Source: an uncultured Eubacteriales bacterium (GTDB taxonomy: Bacteria > Bacillota > Clostridia > Christensenellales > Aristaeellaceae). From it: a DNA stretch of 64,000 nt. Shown here piece after piece: positions 17,295 to 25,605 of the stretch (within the stretch, counting starts at the first letter, position 1; the number at the start of each line of letters is the position of its first letter). A program made the translations under genes and the position numbers. Under the pieces are notes generated by a model that searched no databases, had not been told where the DNA came from, and saw only the letters and a list, made by a program, of their open reading frames with translations. The stretch is from contig CACXHY010000007.1 of NCBI GenBank assembly GCA_902767565.1, positions 50,141-114,140 of the forward strand. The letters run 5' to 3'.

Positions 17295-17410
17295 CTTATC
17301 ACGAGTGGCGGAGGGATGGGCCCGATGAAACCACGGCAACCGGAGCGAAAGCCCAAGGTGCCAAATCCCGCAGCGCTGCACACCCGCATGGCGGAGCGCT
17401 GACAGATAAG
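17295..17410 (+). promoter_or_regulatory. SAM-I (S-box) riboswitch
   Basis: Aptamer for S-adenosylmethionine. P1 is CTTATC / GATAAG. Conserved blocks are all present and in order: GGCGGAGGGA, TGGGCCCGATGAAACC, CGGCAACC, AAGGTGCCAAATCCCGCAG and a variable P4 ending GCTGACAGATAAG. With SAM bound the following terminator hairpin should form, shutting off metK, the SAM synthesis gene. Confidence 0.97.
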
Positions 17411-17429
17411 GACAGTCGCAAGATTGGTC

Positions 17430-17458
17430 CCCGCCTGTTTGTGTGCCGGGCGGTTTTT
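17430..17458 (+). terminator. Riboswitch expression-platform terminator
   Basis: CCGCC / GGCGG stem with a 13-base loop followed by TTTTT, between the SAM-I aptamer and the metK ribosome binding site. This is the expected OFF-state hairpin. Confidence 0.85.
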
Positions 17459-17484
17459 GTTTTCCGGAACAGGAAGGAGTCACC

Positions 17485-18657
17485 ATGAGAACCATCTTCA
17501 CCTCTGAGTCCGTGACCGAAGGACATCCCGACAAGCTCTGCGACCAGATCAGCGACGCGATCCTCGACGCGATCCTGGTGCAGGATCCCCAGGCCCGCGT
17601 GGCCTGCGAGACCTTTGCCACCACCGGCGTGGTGCAGGTGATGGGCGAGATCACCACCGATGCCTGGGTGGACATCCCCGACATCGTACGCAAAACCGTG
17701 CTGGACGTGGGTTACGATTCGGCCGACAAGTGCTTCGACGGCAACAGCTGCGGCGTTCTGACCGCGATCCACGCCCAAAGCCCGGATATCGCCCGGGGCG
17801 TCGACTGCGCGCTGGAAGGCCGTGACGAGGGCGAGGACGACACGGGCGCCGGCGATCAGGGCCTGATGTTCGGCTATGCCTGCGATGAGACGCCGGAGCT
17901 GATGCCCATGCCCATCGCGCTGGCCCAGCGCATGGCCCGCCGCCTGGCGGAAGTCCGCAAGCAGGGGATCCTGCCCTGGCTTCGCCCCGACGGCAAGACG
18001 CAGGTGACGGTCGCCTATGAGGACGGCAAGCCTGTGCATATCGAGACCGTGGTCTGCTCCGCGCAGCACGATCCGGACGTGGAGCCGGCCGCTCTCTCGG
18101 ATGCGATCATCCGCGAGGTGATCCGCCCGGTGCTCCCCGCGGAGCTTTACGACGCGGATACCCGGGTGCTCATCAACCCGACGGGGCGCTTCGTGATCGG
18201 AGGCCCCGCCGGCGATACCGGACTCACCGGCCGCAAGATCATCGTGGATACCTATGGCGGATATGCCAGGCATGGCGGCGGCTGCTTCTCCGGCAAGGAT
18301 CCCACCAAGGTGGACCGCAGCGCCGCGTACGCCGCGCGCCATGCGGCCAAGAATCTGGTCGCGGCCGCTCTCTGCAGGCGCTGCGAGATCCAGCTGGCGT
18401 ACGCCATCGGCGTGGCGCGCCCCGTCAGCCTGAATGTGGACACCTTCGGCACCGGCATCGTTTCCGACGAGAAACTGGCCGCTGCCGTCGCGGCGGTGCT
18501 GGACATGCGGCCCTCGGCGATCATCCGCCGCTTTGACCTGCGCCGCCCCATCTACCGCCAGACCGCGGCCTACGGACATTTCGGCCGCACGGACCTCGAC
18601 CTTCCCTGGGAACGGATCGACGCCGCGGATGCCCTGAGACAGGCGGCGGGCGTCTGA
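17485..18657 (+). CDS. metK: S-adenosylmethionine synthetase
   Basis: A 390-residue MetK that makes SAM from methionine and ATP. Signatures: [17 protein letters not shown] at the N-terminus (methionine/ATP site), [12 protein letters not shown], and the P-loop-like [19 protein letters not shown], where the usual Ala before Phe is Cys. It normally works as a tetramer with Mg and K ions. ATG follows AGGAAGGAGTCACC. Expression is under SAM-I riboswitch control, a feedback loop on its own product. A strong terminator follows. Confidence 0.98.
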   Translation: MRTIFTSESVTEGHPDKLCDQISDAILDAILVQDPQARVACETFATTGVVQVMGEITTDAWVDIPDIVRKTVLDVGYDSADKCFDGNSCGVLTAIHAQSPDIARGVDCALEGRDEGEDDTGAGDQGLMFGYACDETPELMPMPIALAQRMARRLAEVRKQGILPWLRPDGKTQVTVAYEDGKPVHIETVVCSAQHDPDVEPAALSDAIIREVIRPVLPAELYDADTRVLINPTGRFVIGGPAGDTGLTGRKIIVDTYGGYARHGGGCFSGKDPTKVDRSAAYAARHAAKNLVAAALCRRCEIQLAYAIGVARPVSLNVDTFGTGIVSDEKLAAAVAAVLDMRPSAIIRRFDLRRPIYRQTAAYGHFGRTDLDLPWERIDAADALRQAAGV

Positions 18658-18730
18658 CCCCGGTCCCGCTTGCGCGAAGAGGCGGGAGGCATTGACCTTC
18701 CGCCTTTCTGCCGCCCGGCGGATCCTTTTG

Positions 18731-18758
18731 CAAGCCTTTTCGCAAGGGCTTGTTTTTT
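18731..18758 (+). terminator. metK terminator
   Basis: Stem CAAGCCTTT / AAGGGCTTG (one G-T pair) closing a TCGC tetraloop, then six T. The T-run is also part of the -35 box of the next promoter. Confidence 0.9.
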
Positions 18759-18778
18759 GTCGAAAAAACCATTATAAT
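18750..18778 (+). promoter_or_regulatory. Promoter of the pseudo-receiver gene, overlapping the metK terminator
   Basis: TTGTTT, 17-base spacer, TATAAT (perfect -10), about 50 bases before the start codon. The -35 hexamer uses the end of the terminator stem and its T-run. Confidence 0.8.
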
Positions 18779-18828
18779 GTGAACTGTTCTTCTATGAACC
18801 ATCCTGTGCTTACGGACGGAGGTTGTGC

Positions 18829-19653
18829 ATGTTCAAACTTCTGCTTGCTTCAGACGACCCGGAAGTCCTGCGGGCTTTCGGGGAAATCAACGACTGGGCG
18901 CGTCTCGGCTTCCGGGAGCCGCGGATTGCATCCAACGCAGATGAGGCGACAGACAGCCTGACTCACCACCATGCCGACGCGGTGATTATGGCGCTTCCCG
19001 AGGCGGAAGAACAAAAACTGACAAGGGCGATGGCCTGCCCGCACTGGCATCTGCGGCCCATCCTGAAGGCTGCACGCACGGTGCCGGAGATCACGCGGGA
19101 TCTGGGGGAACTGGAGATCCTGCTGGGGCGGACCCATGCCGATTATTCCAACGATCCTTACTGCGAGGAGACCATGATGCAGATCTCCCGGCATGAGTTC
19201 TTCCGCAAGGTGATCGCCGGCAAGGAGGCCAGCGAGGAGCATCTGCGCCGCTATCTGAGGCTCCTGCGCAGCCGCATGGATCCGGACCGGCCGTGCCTGC
19301 TGGTGTCCTTCGACCTCCCGGATGACGACGGCTATCTGGGCGCTCACTGGCATTACGGGGCGGACGGGCTGGAGCAGGCCATGCGGAACATCTTCGGCGC
19401 GGAACTGCACGGGGTGCGCATGCTGGTGTCGGTGGTGGAGGAGCAGATCTACCTGCTGGCCTGTCCGATGCTGGGACAGGAGATACCGGAGATGACGGCC
19501 CTGCGCGAGATCGTGCAAAAGCACATCGCCGCCGCAGTGGAGCATGTGCGCGAGTATCTGGACATCGATATGAGCGTCCGGGATCAGGTCGAATACCCCA
19601 CGCTGGTGGAATTTGCCCTCCGTCGGGCGGCACAGGCTGCCGGCAGAGCGTGA
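18829..19653 (+). CDS. Degenerate receiver-domain protein without DNA-binding domain
   Basis: A 274-residue protein. The N-terminus (FKLLLASDDPEVLRAF..INDWARLGF) reads like the receiver of YesN/AraC-type response regulators, but the phosphoacceptor Asp is lost: the usual DIVITDIRMP becomes DAVIMALPEA. Residues 100-274 show no helix-turn-helix; they contain a helical stretch and mixed alpha/beta sequence (RPCLLVSFDLPDDDGY, VRMLVSVVEEQIYLLACP) that could be a YesN-type middle domain. It is therefore perhaps a pseudo-receiver scaffold. ATG follows GGAGG at 6 bases. The neighbour downstream is an SPFH protein. Function unknown. Confidence 0.65.
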   Translation: MFKLLLASDDPEVLRAFGEINDWARLGFREPRIASNADEATDSLTHHHADAVIMALPEAEEQKLTRAMACPHWHLRPILKAARTVPEITRDLGELEILLGRTHADYSNDPYCEETMMQISRHEFFRKVIAGKEASEEHLRRYLRLLRSRMDPDRPCLLVSFDLPDDDGYLGAHWHYGADGLEQAMRNIFGAELHGVRMLVSVVEEQIYLLACPMLGQEIPEMTALREIVQKHIAAAVEHVREYLDIDMSVRDQVEYPTLVEFALRRAAQAAGRA

Positions 19654-19736
19654 GTGCGGCAGGCGGACACGGAACAGCCCGCGGAGCGGGAACAGGATAA
19701 AGACACTTCAATCACAATACCAAAGGAGGCAGAACC

Positions 19737-20789
19737 ATGGGTCTTCTCGATCTTCTCAGGAGCCAGTGCATCGATGTCATCGAATGGGTGGACCCCACCC
19801 GCAGCACCATCGTCCACAAGTACGACATGAACGGCAAGGAAATCATGAACGGCGCACAGCTGACCGTTCGCGAGAGCCAGGTGGCAATCTTCGTGGACGA
19901 GGGCCAGCTGGCCGACGTCTTTGAGCCCGGCCGCTACGAACTGAAGACCTCCAATCTTCCGATCCTGACCAAGATCAAGGCGTGGAAGTTCGGCTTCAAC
20001 AGCCCCTTCAAGTCCGACGTCTATTTCATCAACACCCGGCAGTTCCTCGACTGCAAGTGGGGGACGCAGAATCCCGTGATGATGCGGGACACCGAGTTCG
20101 GCATGATCCGCGTGCGCGCCTTCGGAAGCTACGCCTTCCGGGTGACCGATCCCCAGACCCTGCTGAAGGAGTGCCTGGGCACCGGCAAGACCTATTCCGT
20201 GGCCGACATCGAGGGCCAGATCAAGCGCACGGCCGTTTCCTCCCTCTCCGACGCCATCGCCGAGAGCAAGATCCCCGCGCTGGATATTGCCGCCAACTAT
20301 GACGAACTGGCCGTGTACGCCATGTCCGCCATCAATACCAAGATCGCGGGTCTGGGCATTCAGCTGACCGCCTTTGTGATCGAGAACGTATCCCTGCCGG
20401 AGGAAGTGGAAAAGGCGATGGACCGCCGCACTTCCATGGGCGTGGTGGGCGACATTGCCCAGTACACCCAGTATCAGGCTGCGGAGGCGATCCGTGAGAG
20501 CGCCAACAATCCCGGCAGCACGGCCGGAGCCGGGATCGGGCTCGGAGCCGGGATGTCTCTGGGTCAGGTGATGGCGGGCGCGCTCGCCAATAACCAGCCG
20601 CGTCCCGCGCAGCAGGGAGCGCCCGCGGCGGGCGGCTTCTGCGCCAACTGCGGCGCGGCGCTGGTGGCCGGCGCCAAGTTCTGTCCCAACTGCGGACAGG
20701 CCCAGGCGGCTCCCACGGGCTGCCCCAACTGCGGGACCCAGCTGCCCGCCGGCGCGAAGTTCTGCCCTTCCTGCGGTCAGAAACTGTAA
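19737..20789 (+). CDS. SPFH-domain protein with C-terminal zinc ribbons
   Basis: A 350-residue cytoplasmic protein of the YdjI / virion-core-like SPFH type. The opening GLLDLLRSQCIDVIEWVDPT and VRESQVAIFVDEGQLADVFEPGRYEL are diagnostic; the SPFH core spans about 20-240. A Gly/Ala-rich linker (AGAGIGLGAGMSLGQVMAGA) leads to two zinc ribbons: CANCGAAL..KFCPNCG and CPNCGTQL..KFCPSCG, eight Cys in all. Members of this group have been linked to envelope stress and membrane microdomains in Bacillus; zinc ribbons suggest partner binding. ATG follows AAAGGAGG, and a terminator follows the gene. Confidence 0.85.
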   Translation: MGLLDLLRSQCIDVIEWVDPTRSTIVHKYDMNGKEIMNGAQLTVRESQVAIFVDEGQLADVFEPGRYELKTSNLPILTKIKAWKFGFNSPFKSDVYFINTRQFLDCKWGTQNPVMMRDTEFGMIRVRAFGSYAFRVTDPQTLLKECLGTGKTYSVADIEGQIKRTAVSSLSDAIAESKIPALDIAANYDELAVYAMSAINTKIAGLGIQLTAFVIENVSLPEEVEKAMDRRTSMGVVGDIAQYTQYQAAEAIRESANNPGSTAGAGIGLGAGMSLGQVMAGALANNQPRPAQQGAPAAGGFCANCGAALVAGAKFCPNCGQAQAAPTGCPNCGTQLPAGAKFCPSCGQKL

Positions 20790-20818
20790 GATTCCCAGCC
20801 AGCGTCAGCACATCGACG

Positions 20819-20849
20819 AGGGCATCGGCTTTCGGGTCGATGCCCTTTT
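20819..20849 (+). terminator. Terminator after the SPFH gene
   Basis: Eight-bp stem GGGCATCG / CGATGCCC with a 10-base loop, then TTTT. Confidence 0.85.
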
Positions 20850-20886
20850 CTGAAAGAGCGCGGACCCATCGGAAAGAGAGGAAAGC

Positions 20887-21501
20887 ATGGCGGGACAGCT
20901 GGATGGATATCTGCGGGCCGTGACCGAACTGGTCTTTGTGTCCGATGAGCCGGCTCCGGCCGATGCAATCTTCCTGCCGGGGTGTTCGCGGCACATCGGA
21001 CACATTCTGAGGGCGGCGCGCCTGTACCGGGACGGATTCGCGCCGTTGATCGTCCCCAGCGGGCGGTTCGGCGTCGGGCAGGAGCGCTTCCGGCTGCCGG
21101 GCTGGGATACCGAGTGCGACTGGATGATGAGCGTCCTTGCCTGCCTCGGCGTTCCGGACAGCGCCATCCTGCCCGAGCGGGAGGCGTCCTTCACATGGGA
21201 CAATGCCCGGAGGTCCCGCGGCGTCTGCGACCGGGCGGGTCTGCGGATCCGGGAGGGGATCCTGTGCTGCCGTCCGTTCCACGCAAGGCGGGCGCTGCTG
21301 TACTATCAGACCGCTTTTCCGGAAACGAAGTGGCGCGTGTGCCCCTCGCGGGAGGCAGACGTGAACGCGGAAGACTGGCATATGACTGCTGCGGGCCGGA
21401 AGCGCATTCTGGGAGAGATCCGCAGATTGGGGGACCAGATCGGGGAACAACTGGAGGACCTGATTCGTTGGAATCAGTGTAAGGACGACACACATCCATG
21501 A
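20887..21501 (+). CDS. YdcF-family (DUF218) protein
   Basis: A 204-residue DUF218/YdcF-like Rossmann protein: DAIFLPGCSRHIGHILRAARLYRDG at the start, PLIVPSGRFG, SFTWDNARRSR and ILCCRPFHARRALLYYQTAFP match the D-x-I-x-x-LGC, SG and PFHxxRA positions of the family. No signal or membrane segment is visible, unlike SanA. The reaction is unknown; a role in envelope or nucleotide-linked chemistry has been proposed for relatives. It ends 15 bases before the next gene and may be cotranscribed with it. A second, membrane-anchored family member lies at 23766. Confidence 0.8.
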   Translation: MAGQLDGYLRAVTELVFVSDEPAPADAIFLPGCSRHIGHILRAARLYRDGFAPLIVPSGRFGVGQERFRLPGWDTECDWMMSVLACLGVPDSAILPEREASFTWDNARRSRGVCDRAGLRIREGILCCRPFHARRALLYYQTAFPETKWRVCPSREADVNAEDWHMTAAGRKRILGEIRRLGDQIGEQLEDLIRWNQCKDDTHP

Positions 21502-21516
21502 CGGGAGGCGGATGAC

Positions 21517-22959
21517 ATGCTGAAACGTATGCTTGCCGGTATCTTTGTGCTGCTGATGGCGCTGCCCGCGCTGGCTTCGGCCGACGAGGCCCGCATCACC
21601 TCGGTGGACGCCACCAGCTGGATCGTTGGCAGCGATCCGACGGCTTACATCCCCGCGAAGATGATCGACGGGGACGAGACCACGTCCTACCAGTTCTCAC
21701 TGAAGACGACGCCGCTGGGCCAGGCGTATGTGTATTTCTACCTGGCGGGGCCGTCCGATGTCAGCACGCTGTGGATCAAGAACGGCTTCTGGCGTTTTTC
21801 CAACGGGTATGACCAGTACCTGCGCAACTGCCGCGTAAAGCGGATGACGGTGGATTTCCGTTATTCGGGTTCCGGGTATTTCACGGACCCCGTCACGGTC
21901 ACGCTGCCGGACGACAAGACCCGTGCCGACTGGACGCAGGTCAATCTGGGCAGCCACAGCAACGTGACGGCGGTGCGCTTCCAGATCCTGGATGTATACA
22001 CAGGGAGCAAGTACAAGAACGATGTCTGCATCTCCGAGGTCCGCTTCTCGGACGGGTCTTCGGTGGATCTGTACGGTCTGGCCATCGACAAGCTGGCCAC
22101 CCGCGACGGCCCCGGCACGCAGTACAACGGAAAGGGGACCTACAGCGTCAAGGGCCAGTACATCAAGGTCCTGAGCCGGGCCTGGGACTCCCGCAACGGC
22201 ATCTGGTGGGTGAAATGCGAGATCCCGTACCACGGCGAGATCCGCGTTCTGTGGACCGGCTACAAGCGTTTCGATCCGAACACGCTGCCTCTGGAGAGCA
22301 TTCCCATCGAAAACTTCTCGGCCGGCACGACCGCGGCTCCGGTCACCGCGGCTCCGCAGACCGCGGCACCGGTCCAGACGGGCACATGGCGCGACGCCTA
22401 CCGGCAGTTTGTCACCTCCGGCACATACAGGCAGCATATCACCTGCTCCATGCCCGAGATGTACGAGACCTTCACGCAGCGCAATACGGCCTATGACAGC
22501 ATCGCGCTCTATGACCTGAACGGGGACGGCACTCCGGAACTGCTCATTCTGAGCGAGTACGGGGTCGAGCAGGCGGACGTCTTCACATACAGCGGGGGCA
22601 GTGTTCGCAGGCTGGGCACCATGGGCGGAGACAACTTCTTCCAGTACATCTTCTATTATCCAGGCACCGGCTACACGGAACTCTTTGCGGCCCTGGGCGG
22701 GCCGGCCATGGATATCCGCAGCTGCAAGATCCAGAACGGCGTGCTCACAGAGACCAAGGTGGCCTTTGCCAGAACGAATGCCGACGGCGACGGCATTGTC
22801 GGGATCGATATGTATGTCAACGACGGCAGCCTCTTTGCCATGCTGTATGCCACATTCGTGGGCGGCCGCGACGCGTCGCAGCAGCTGCAGTGGTTCAGCA
22901 TCTCCGGCCTGCGGACCGACAGCGACTGGAACGGCTTCTTCAATTCGGATATCCGCTGA
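21517..22959 (+). CDS. Secreted NADase-type glycan-binding/SH3-like protein
   Basis: A 480-residue exported protein. Signal peptide 1-22 (MLAGIFVLLMALPALASA). Residues 27-190 resemble the discoidin-like domain of streptococcal NAD-glycohydrolase N-termini (ITSVDATSWIVG, PAKMIDGDETTSYQF, LWIKNGFW, FQILDVYTGSKYKNDVCISEVRF). An SH3-like segment follows (LATRDGPGTQYNGKG to RVLWTGYKRF), then a TAAPVTAAPQTAAP linker and a C-terminal domain with a calcium-loop-like LYDLNGDGTPELLIL. Likely binds cell-surface glycans or wall polymers. ATG follows GGGAGG. Confidence 0.75.
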   Translation: MLKRMLAGIFVLLMALPALASADEARITSVDATSWIVGSDPTAYIPAKMIDGDETTSYQFSLKTTPLGQAYVYFYLAGPSDVSTLWIKNGFWRFSNGYDQYLRNCRVKRMTVDFRYSGSGYFTDPVTVTLPDDKTRADWTQVNLGSHSNVTAVRFQILDVYTGSKYKNDVCISEVRFSDGSSVDLYGLAIDKLATRDGPGTQYNGKGTYSVKGQYIKVLSRAWDSRNGIWWVKCEIPYHGEIRVLWTGYKRFDPNTLPLESIPIENFSAGTTAAPVTAAPQTAAPVQTGTWRDAYRQFVTSGTYRQHITCSMPEMYETFTQRNTAYDSIALYDLNGDGTPELLILSEYGVEQADVFTYSGGSVRRLGTMGGDNFFQYIFYYPGTGYTELFAALGGPAMDIRSCKIQNGVLTETKVAFARTNADGDGIVGIDMYVNDGSLFAMLYATFVGGRDASQQLQWFSISGLRTDSDWNGFFNSDIR

Positions 22960-22973
22960 CGACACGTGCGGCA

Positions 22974-23005
22974 CGGCCGTCCGTCCATGAACGGAAGGAC
23001 GGCCG
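22974..23005 (+). repeat. Inverted repeat between secreted protein gene and radC
   Basis: CGGCCGTCC / GGACGGCCG, a perfect 9-bp stem with a 14-base loop, lacking a T-run on either side. It may be a weak terminator or an mRNA-stabilising hairpin. Confidence 0.5.
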
Positions 23006-23026
23006 CGCCCGACAGGAGAGGCTCTG

Positions 23027-23737
23027 ATGAGTGAGACCCATGATGCCGCGGCGCACGCGGGGCACCGCAAGCGCCTGCGTGAGCGCTATCGCCTGGAAGG
23101 CCTGGACGGGTTCGCGCCGCATGAGGTGCTGGAGCTGCTGCTTTGCTATGGCCGCGCCAGGGGCGATGTGAACCCTTTGGCGCATGCCCTGCTGTCTGCT
23201 TTCGGTTCGCTGAAAGGCGTGCTGGAGGCCACGCCGCAGCAGCTGATGACGGTGCCCGGCGTGGGGGAGGAGGTCGCCACCTTCATCTCCCTCTGCGTTC
23301 CCCTGTTCCGGCGGTACTCGCTGTGCCTGAGCGAGGAGCGCACGGCCATCACCTCCACGGAGGAGGCGCGGCAGTACTGTTCCGGCCTGCTGGCCGGTCA
23401 GCGCCAGGAGCGCTTTTATGCGATCTGCCTGGGCGCGAACCGTTCGGTGCTGGGGCGGCGCCTCATCGCGGAGGGCACCGAGAGCCGGGTGGACGCGCAT
23501 CCACGCCTCGTGGTCGAGACGGCGCTGAACCTGAACGCCCACGGCGTGATCATCTGCCACAACCATCCCGACGGTCTGGCGGAGCCTTCCCCGGAGGATG
23601 TGGCCGCCACCCACCATCTGTACCGGGTGCTGGCTGCCCTCGACATGACCCTGCTGGACCACGTGATCGTGGCCGGTCCCGATGCCTGCTCCCTTGCGGA
23701 GCGGGGACAGCTCAAGCCGCGTGCCGGCAGGTCATGA
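23027..23737 (+). CDS. radC: RadC-family JAB-domain protein
   Basis: A 236-residue RadC/YsxA homologue. Residues 10-90 contain a helix-hairpin-helix (MTVPGVGEEVATFISL); residues 105-230 are a JAB/MPN+ metalloprotease-like domain with the zinc motif HNHPDGLAEPSPED and an upstream Glu. Despite the name, RadC is not proven to repair DNA. ATG follows GGAGAGGCTCTG. It heads a three-gene unit with the SanA-like gene and rsmG. Confidence 0.9.
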   Translation: MSETHDAAAHAGHRKRLRERYRLEGLDGFAPHEVLELLLCYGRARGDVNPLAHALLSAFGSLKGVLEATPQQLMTVPGVGEEVATFISLCVPLFRRYSLCLSEERTAITSTEEARQYCSGLLAGQRQERFYAICLGANRSVLGRRLIAEGTESRVDAHPRLVVETALNLNAHGVIICHNHPDGLAEPSPEDVAATHHLYRVLAALDMTLLDHVIVAGPDACSLAERGQLKPRAGRS

Positions 23738-23765
23738 TCATTCATTCAGAACAAAGGAGACCTCC

Positions 23766-24452
23766 ATGTCAAAGCCTCTTCGGATCATTCTGATCGTTCT
23801 GCTCTGCGCCGTGATCCTCGCGGCGCTGATTTACGTGACGATGCTGGGCGTGTTGATCTGGAAGGTCCACCATGTTCCGCAGAGCGGCGACTATGACGCC
23901 ATCATCATTCTCGGCTCGCAGGTGAAACGGGACGGCACGCCCAATGTGCAGCTGCAGTGGCGGCTGGACAAAGCCCTGGAGATCTGGGCAGAGCATCCGG
24001 TCCCGGTTGTGGTCTGCGGCGCTCAGGGCAGCGACGAGCCCCGTCCGGAGGCGGATGTCATGTTCGACTACCTGACGGGAGACAGCCTGCGCACCGACAA
24101 TCAAAGCGGGATCTTCATTCCGGCCGACATGGTACTGGTGGATCCCACTTCCTTCAACACCCGGCAGAACCTGCAGAACGCATCCGCGCTGCTGGAAGGC
24201 CGCGACGTGCATACCGTCCTGATCGTGACCAGCGATTACCATCTCCCCCGGGCGCTTGCCCTCGCGGAGGATGAGGGGTTCACCGCGACCGGCGTCGGCT
24301 CCCCGATCAAGGGCGGCTGGAACACTGTGCGCAACTATGCCCGGGAGACGGTGGCCTGGCTGAAATATCTCGCGGAAAAGGTGTTCGGTTTCCGCCTGGT
24401 GGTGGATGCGGCGCAGCTTACGGTCCGCGACATGACGGTGGAGGGCCAATGA
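23766..24452 (+). CDS. SanA/YdcF-like membrane protein
   Basis: A 228-residue protein with one N-terminal transmembrane segment (about 6-28: IILIVLLCAVILAALIYVTM), then a DUF218 domain: DYDAIIILGSQVKRDGTPN, VPVVVCGAQGSDEPRPEA, TSFNTRQNLQNAS, VLIVTSDYHLPRALALA. This is the SanA/ElyC arrangement, linked to envelope integrity in enterobacteria. The start was set at the ATG behind AAAGGAGACCTCC. It overlaps rsmG by four bases (ATGA). Confidence 0.85.
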   Translation: MSKPLRIILIVLLCAVILAALIYVTMLGVLIWKVHHVPQSGDYDAIIILGSQVKRDGTPNVQLQWRLDKALEIWAEHPVPVVVCGAQGSDEPRPEADVMFDYLTGDSLRTDNQSGIFIPADMVLVDPTSFNTRQNLQNASALLEGRDVHTVLIVTSDYHLPRALALAEDEGFTATGVGSPIKGGWNTVRNYARETVAWLKYLAEKVFGFRLVVDAAQLTVRDMTVEGQ

Positions 24453-25186
24453 ACGGACAGATCATCCTCGACCGGCTGATCCGGTGCGGGATCCCCTGTG
24501 ACCGCGCACTGGCGGACAGGCTGGAGATTTACCTGACACTGCTGCTGGAATGGAATCAGCGCATGGATCTGACCAATGTGACCGATGAGGAGGAGATCCT
24601 CGACCGGCATTTCGCGGACAGCCTGATCGCCATGACCGTGCCGGACCTGATCCCCTGCGATGGCAGCCTCATCGACGTGGGCACCGGCGCGGGATTCCCG
24701 GGCATGGCGCTCGCGCTGGCCTGCCCGCGCCTGCGCGTCACCCTTCTGGACAGCCTGCGGAAGCGGCTGGACTTCCTGCAAGCGGTCTGCGATGCCACGG
24801 GCGCGGCCAATGTCACCCTTGTGCACGCCCGGGCGGAGGACGGAGCCAGACAGAAGGAACTGCGGGAGCGTTTTGACGTGGCGGCGGCCCGTGCCGTGGC
24901 TCCGCTGCCGGTGCTGGCCGAATACCTCCTGCCCTATGTCCGGACGGGAGGCATCGCGCTGTGCTGGAAGGGGCCCGGCCTGGCGGAAGAGATCGAAGCC
25001 GGACGCCGCGCCGCGCATCTGCTGGGCGGCAAGACCGGTGAGCCGATCCCGGCCGCCATTCCCGGCCGGGATTGGAGCCACAGCCTGTTGCCCATCCGCA
25101 AGACGGGCGCCACGCCGAAAGCTTACCCCCGCAAAGCGGGAACGCCGGCCCGCAGTCCGCTGGGCACGCGGAAAGCGGAAGAATGA
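24449..25186 (+). CDS. rsmG: 16S rRNA (guanine-N7) methyltransferase RsmG
   Basis: A 245-residue GidB/RsmG, which methylates G527 of 16S rRNA using SAM. Seen: EWNQRMDLTNVTDEEEILDRHFADSL pattern, SAM motif LIDVGTGAGFPGMALAL, VTLLDSLRKRLDFL, FDVAAARAVAPLPVL and the basic tail YPRKAGTPARSPLG. Usually found with gidA (mnmG); here it instead follows radC and a SanA-like gene. The start codon overlaps the stop of the previous gene, so translation is coupled. Confidence 0.95.
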   Translation: MNGQIILDRLIRCGIPCDRALADRLEIYLTLLLEWNQRMDLTNVTDEEEILDRHFADSLIAMTVPDLIPCDGSLIDVGTGAGFPGMALALACPRLRVTLLDSLRKRLDFLQAVCDATGAANVTLVHARAEDGARQKELRERFDVAAARAVAPLPVLAEYLLPYVRTGGIALCWKGPGLAEEIEAGRRAAHLLGGKTGEPIPAAIPGRDWSHSLLPIRKTGATPKAYPRKAGTPARSPLGTRKAEE

Positions 25187-25200
25187 GACGCGGTCAGCGC

Positions 25201-25229
25201 TTGACCGTGTCCGCCGCATGTGCTATCAT
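25201..25229 (+). promoter_or_regulatory. rnpB promoter
   Basis: TTGACC, 17-base spacer, TATCAT, ending 6 bases before the first base of the P1 helix of RNase P RNA. Confidence 0.85.
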
Positions 25230-25235
25230 AACAGT

Positions 25236-25569
25236 GCGAGGTGACCAGGTGATCGCATGCGTTCGCGCATGAGGAAAGTCCGAGCACCGCAGGGCAGGGT
25301 GCCGCCTAACGGGCGGTGGAGGCGACTCCAAGGAGAGTGCAACAGAAATATACCGCCCCCGCGCGAGCGGAGGTAAGGATGGAAAGGCGAGGCAAGAGCT
25401 CACCCGCGGCCTGGCGACTCGTCCGCGCTGTAAACCCCACCCGGTGCAAGATGGTATGAGGACATATGCGGCGGCCCGCCGCGTCCCCGCAATCGCTTGA
25501 GCCCACTGGCAACTTTGGGCCTGGATAGATGATCACCCTCGACAGAACTCGGCTTATGGTCACGCTCGC
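25236..25569 (+). ncRNA. rnpB: RNase P RNA, bacterial class A
   Basis: The catalytic RNA that trims tRNA 5' ends. Conserved blocks appear in order: GAGGAAAGTCCGAGC (P4 5' half), ACAGAAATATACCGCC, GGTAAGGATGGAAAGGCG, GGCAAGAGCTCACC, GTAAACCCCACCCGG, GATAGATGATCACC and ACAGAACTCGGCTTAT (P4 3' half). P1 pairs GCGAG-GTGACCA at the 5' end with TGGTCAC-G-CTCGC at the 3' end; TTTTTT follows at once, so P1 can double as a terminator stem. The presence of CCACCCGG..ACAGAA and the overall length fit type A. Its protein regulator RnpM is encoded at 46387. Confidence 0.96.
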
Positions 25570-25605
25570 TTTTTTGATGAATACCTGGCACGGAGGGGAT
25601 CGCCC

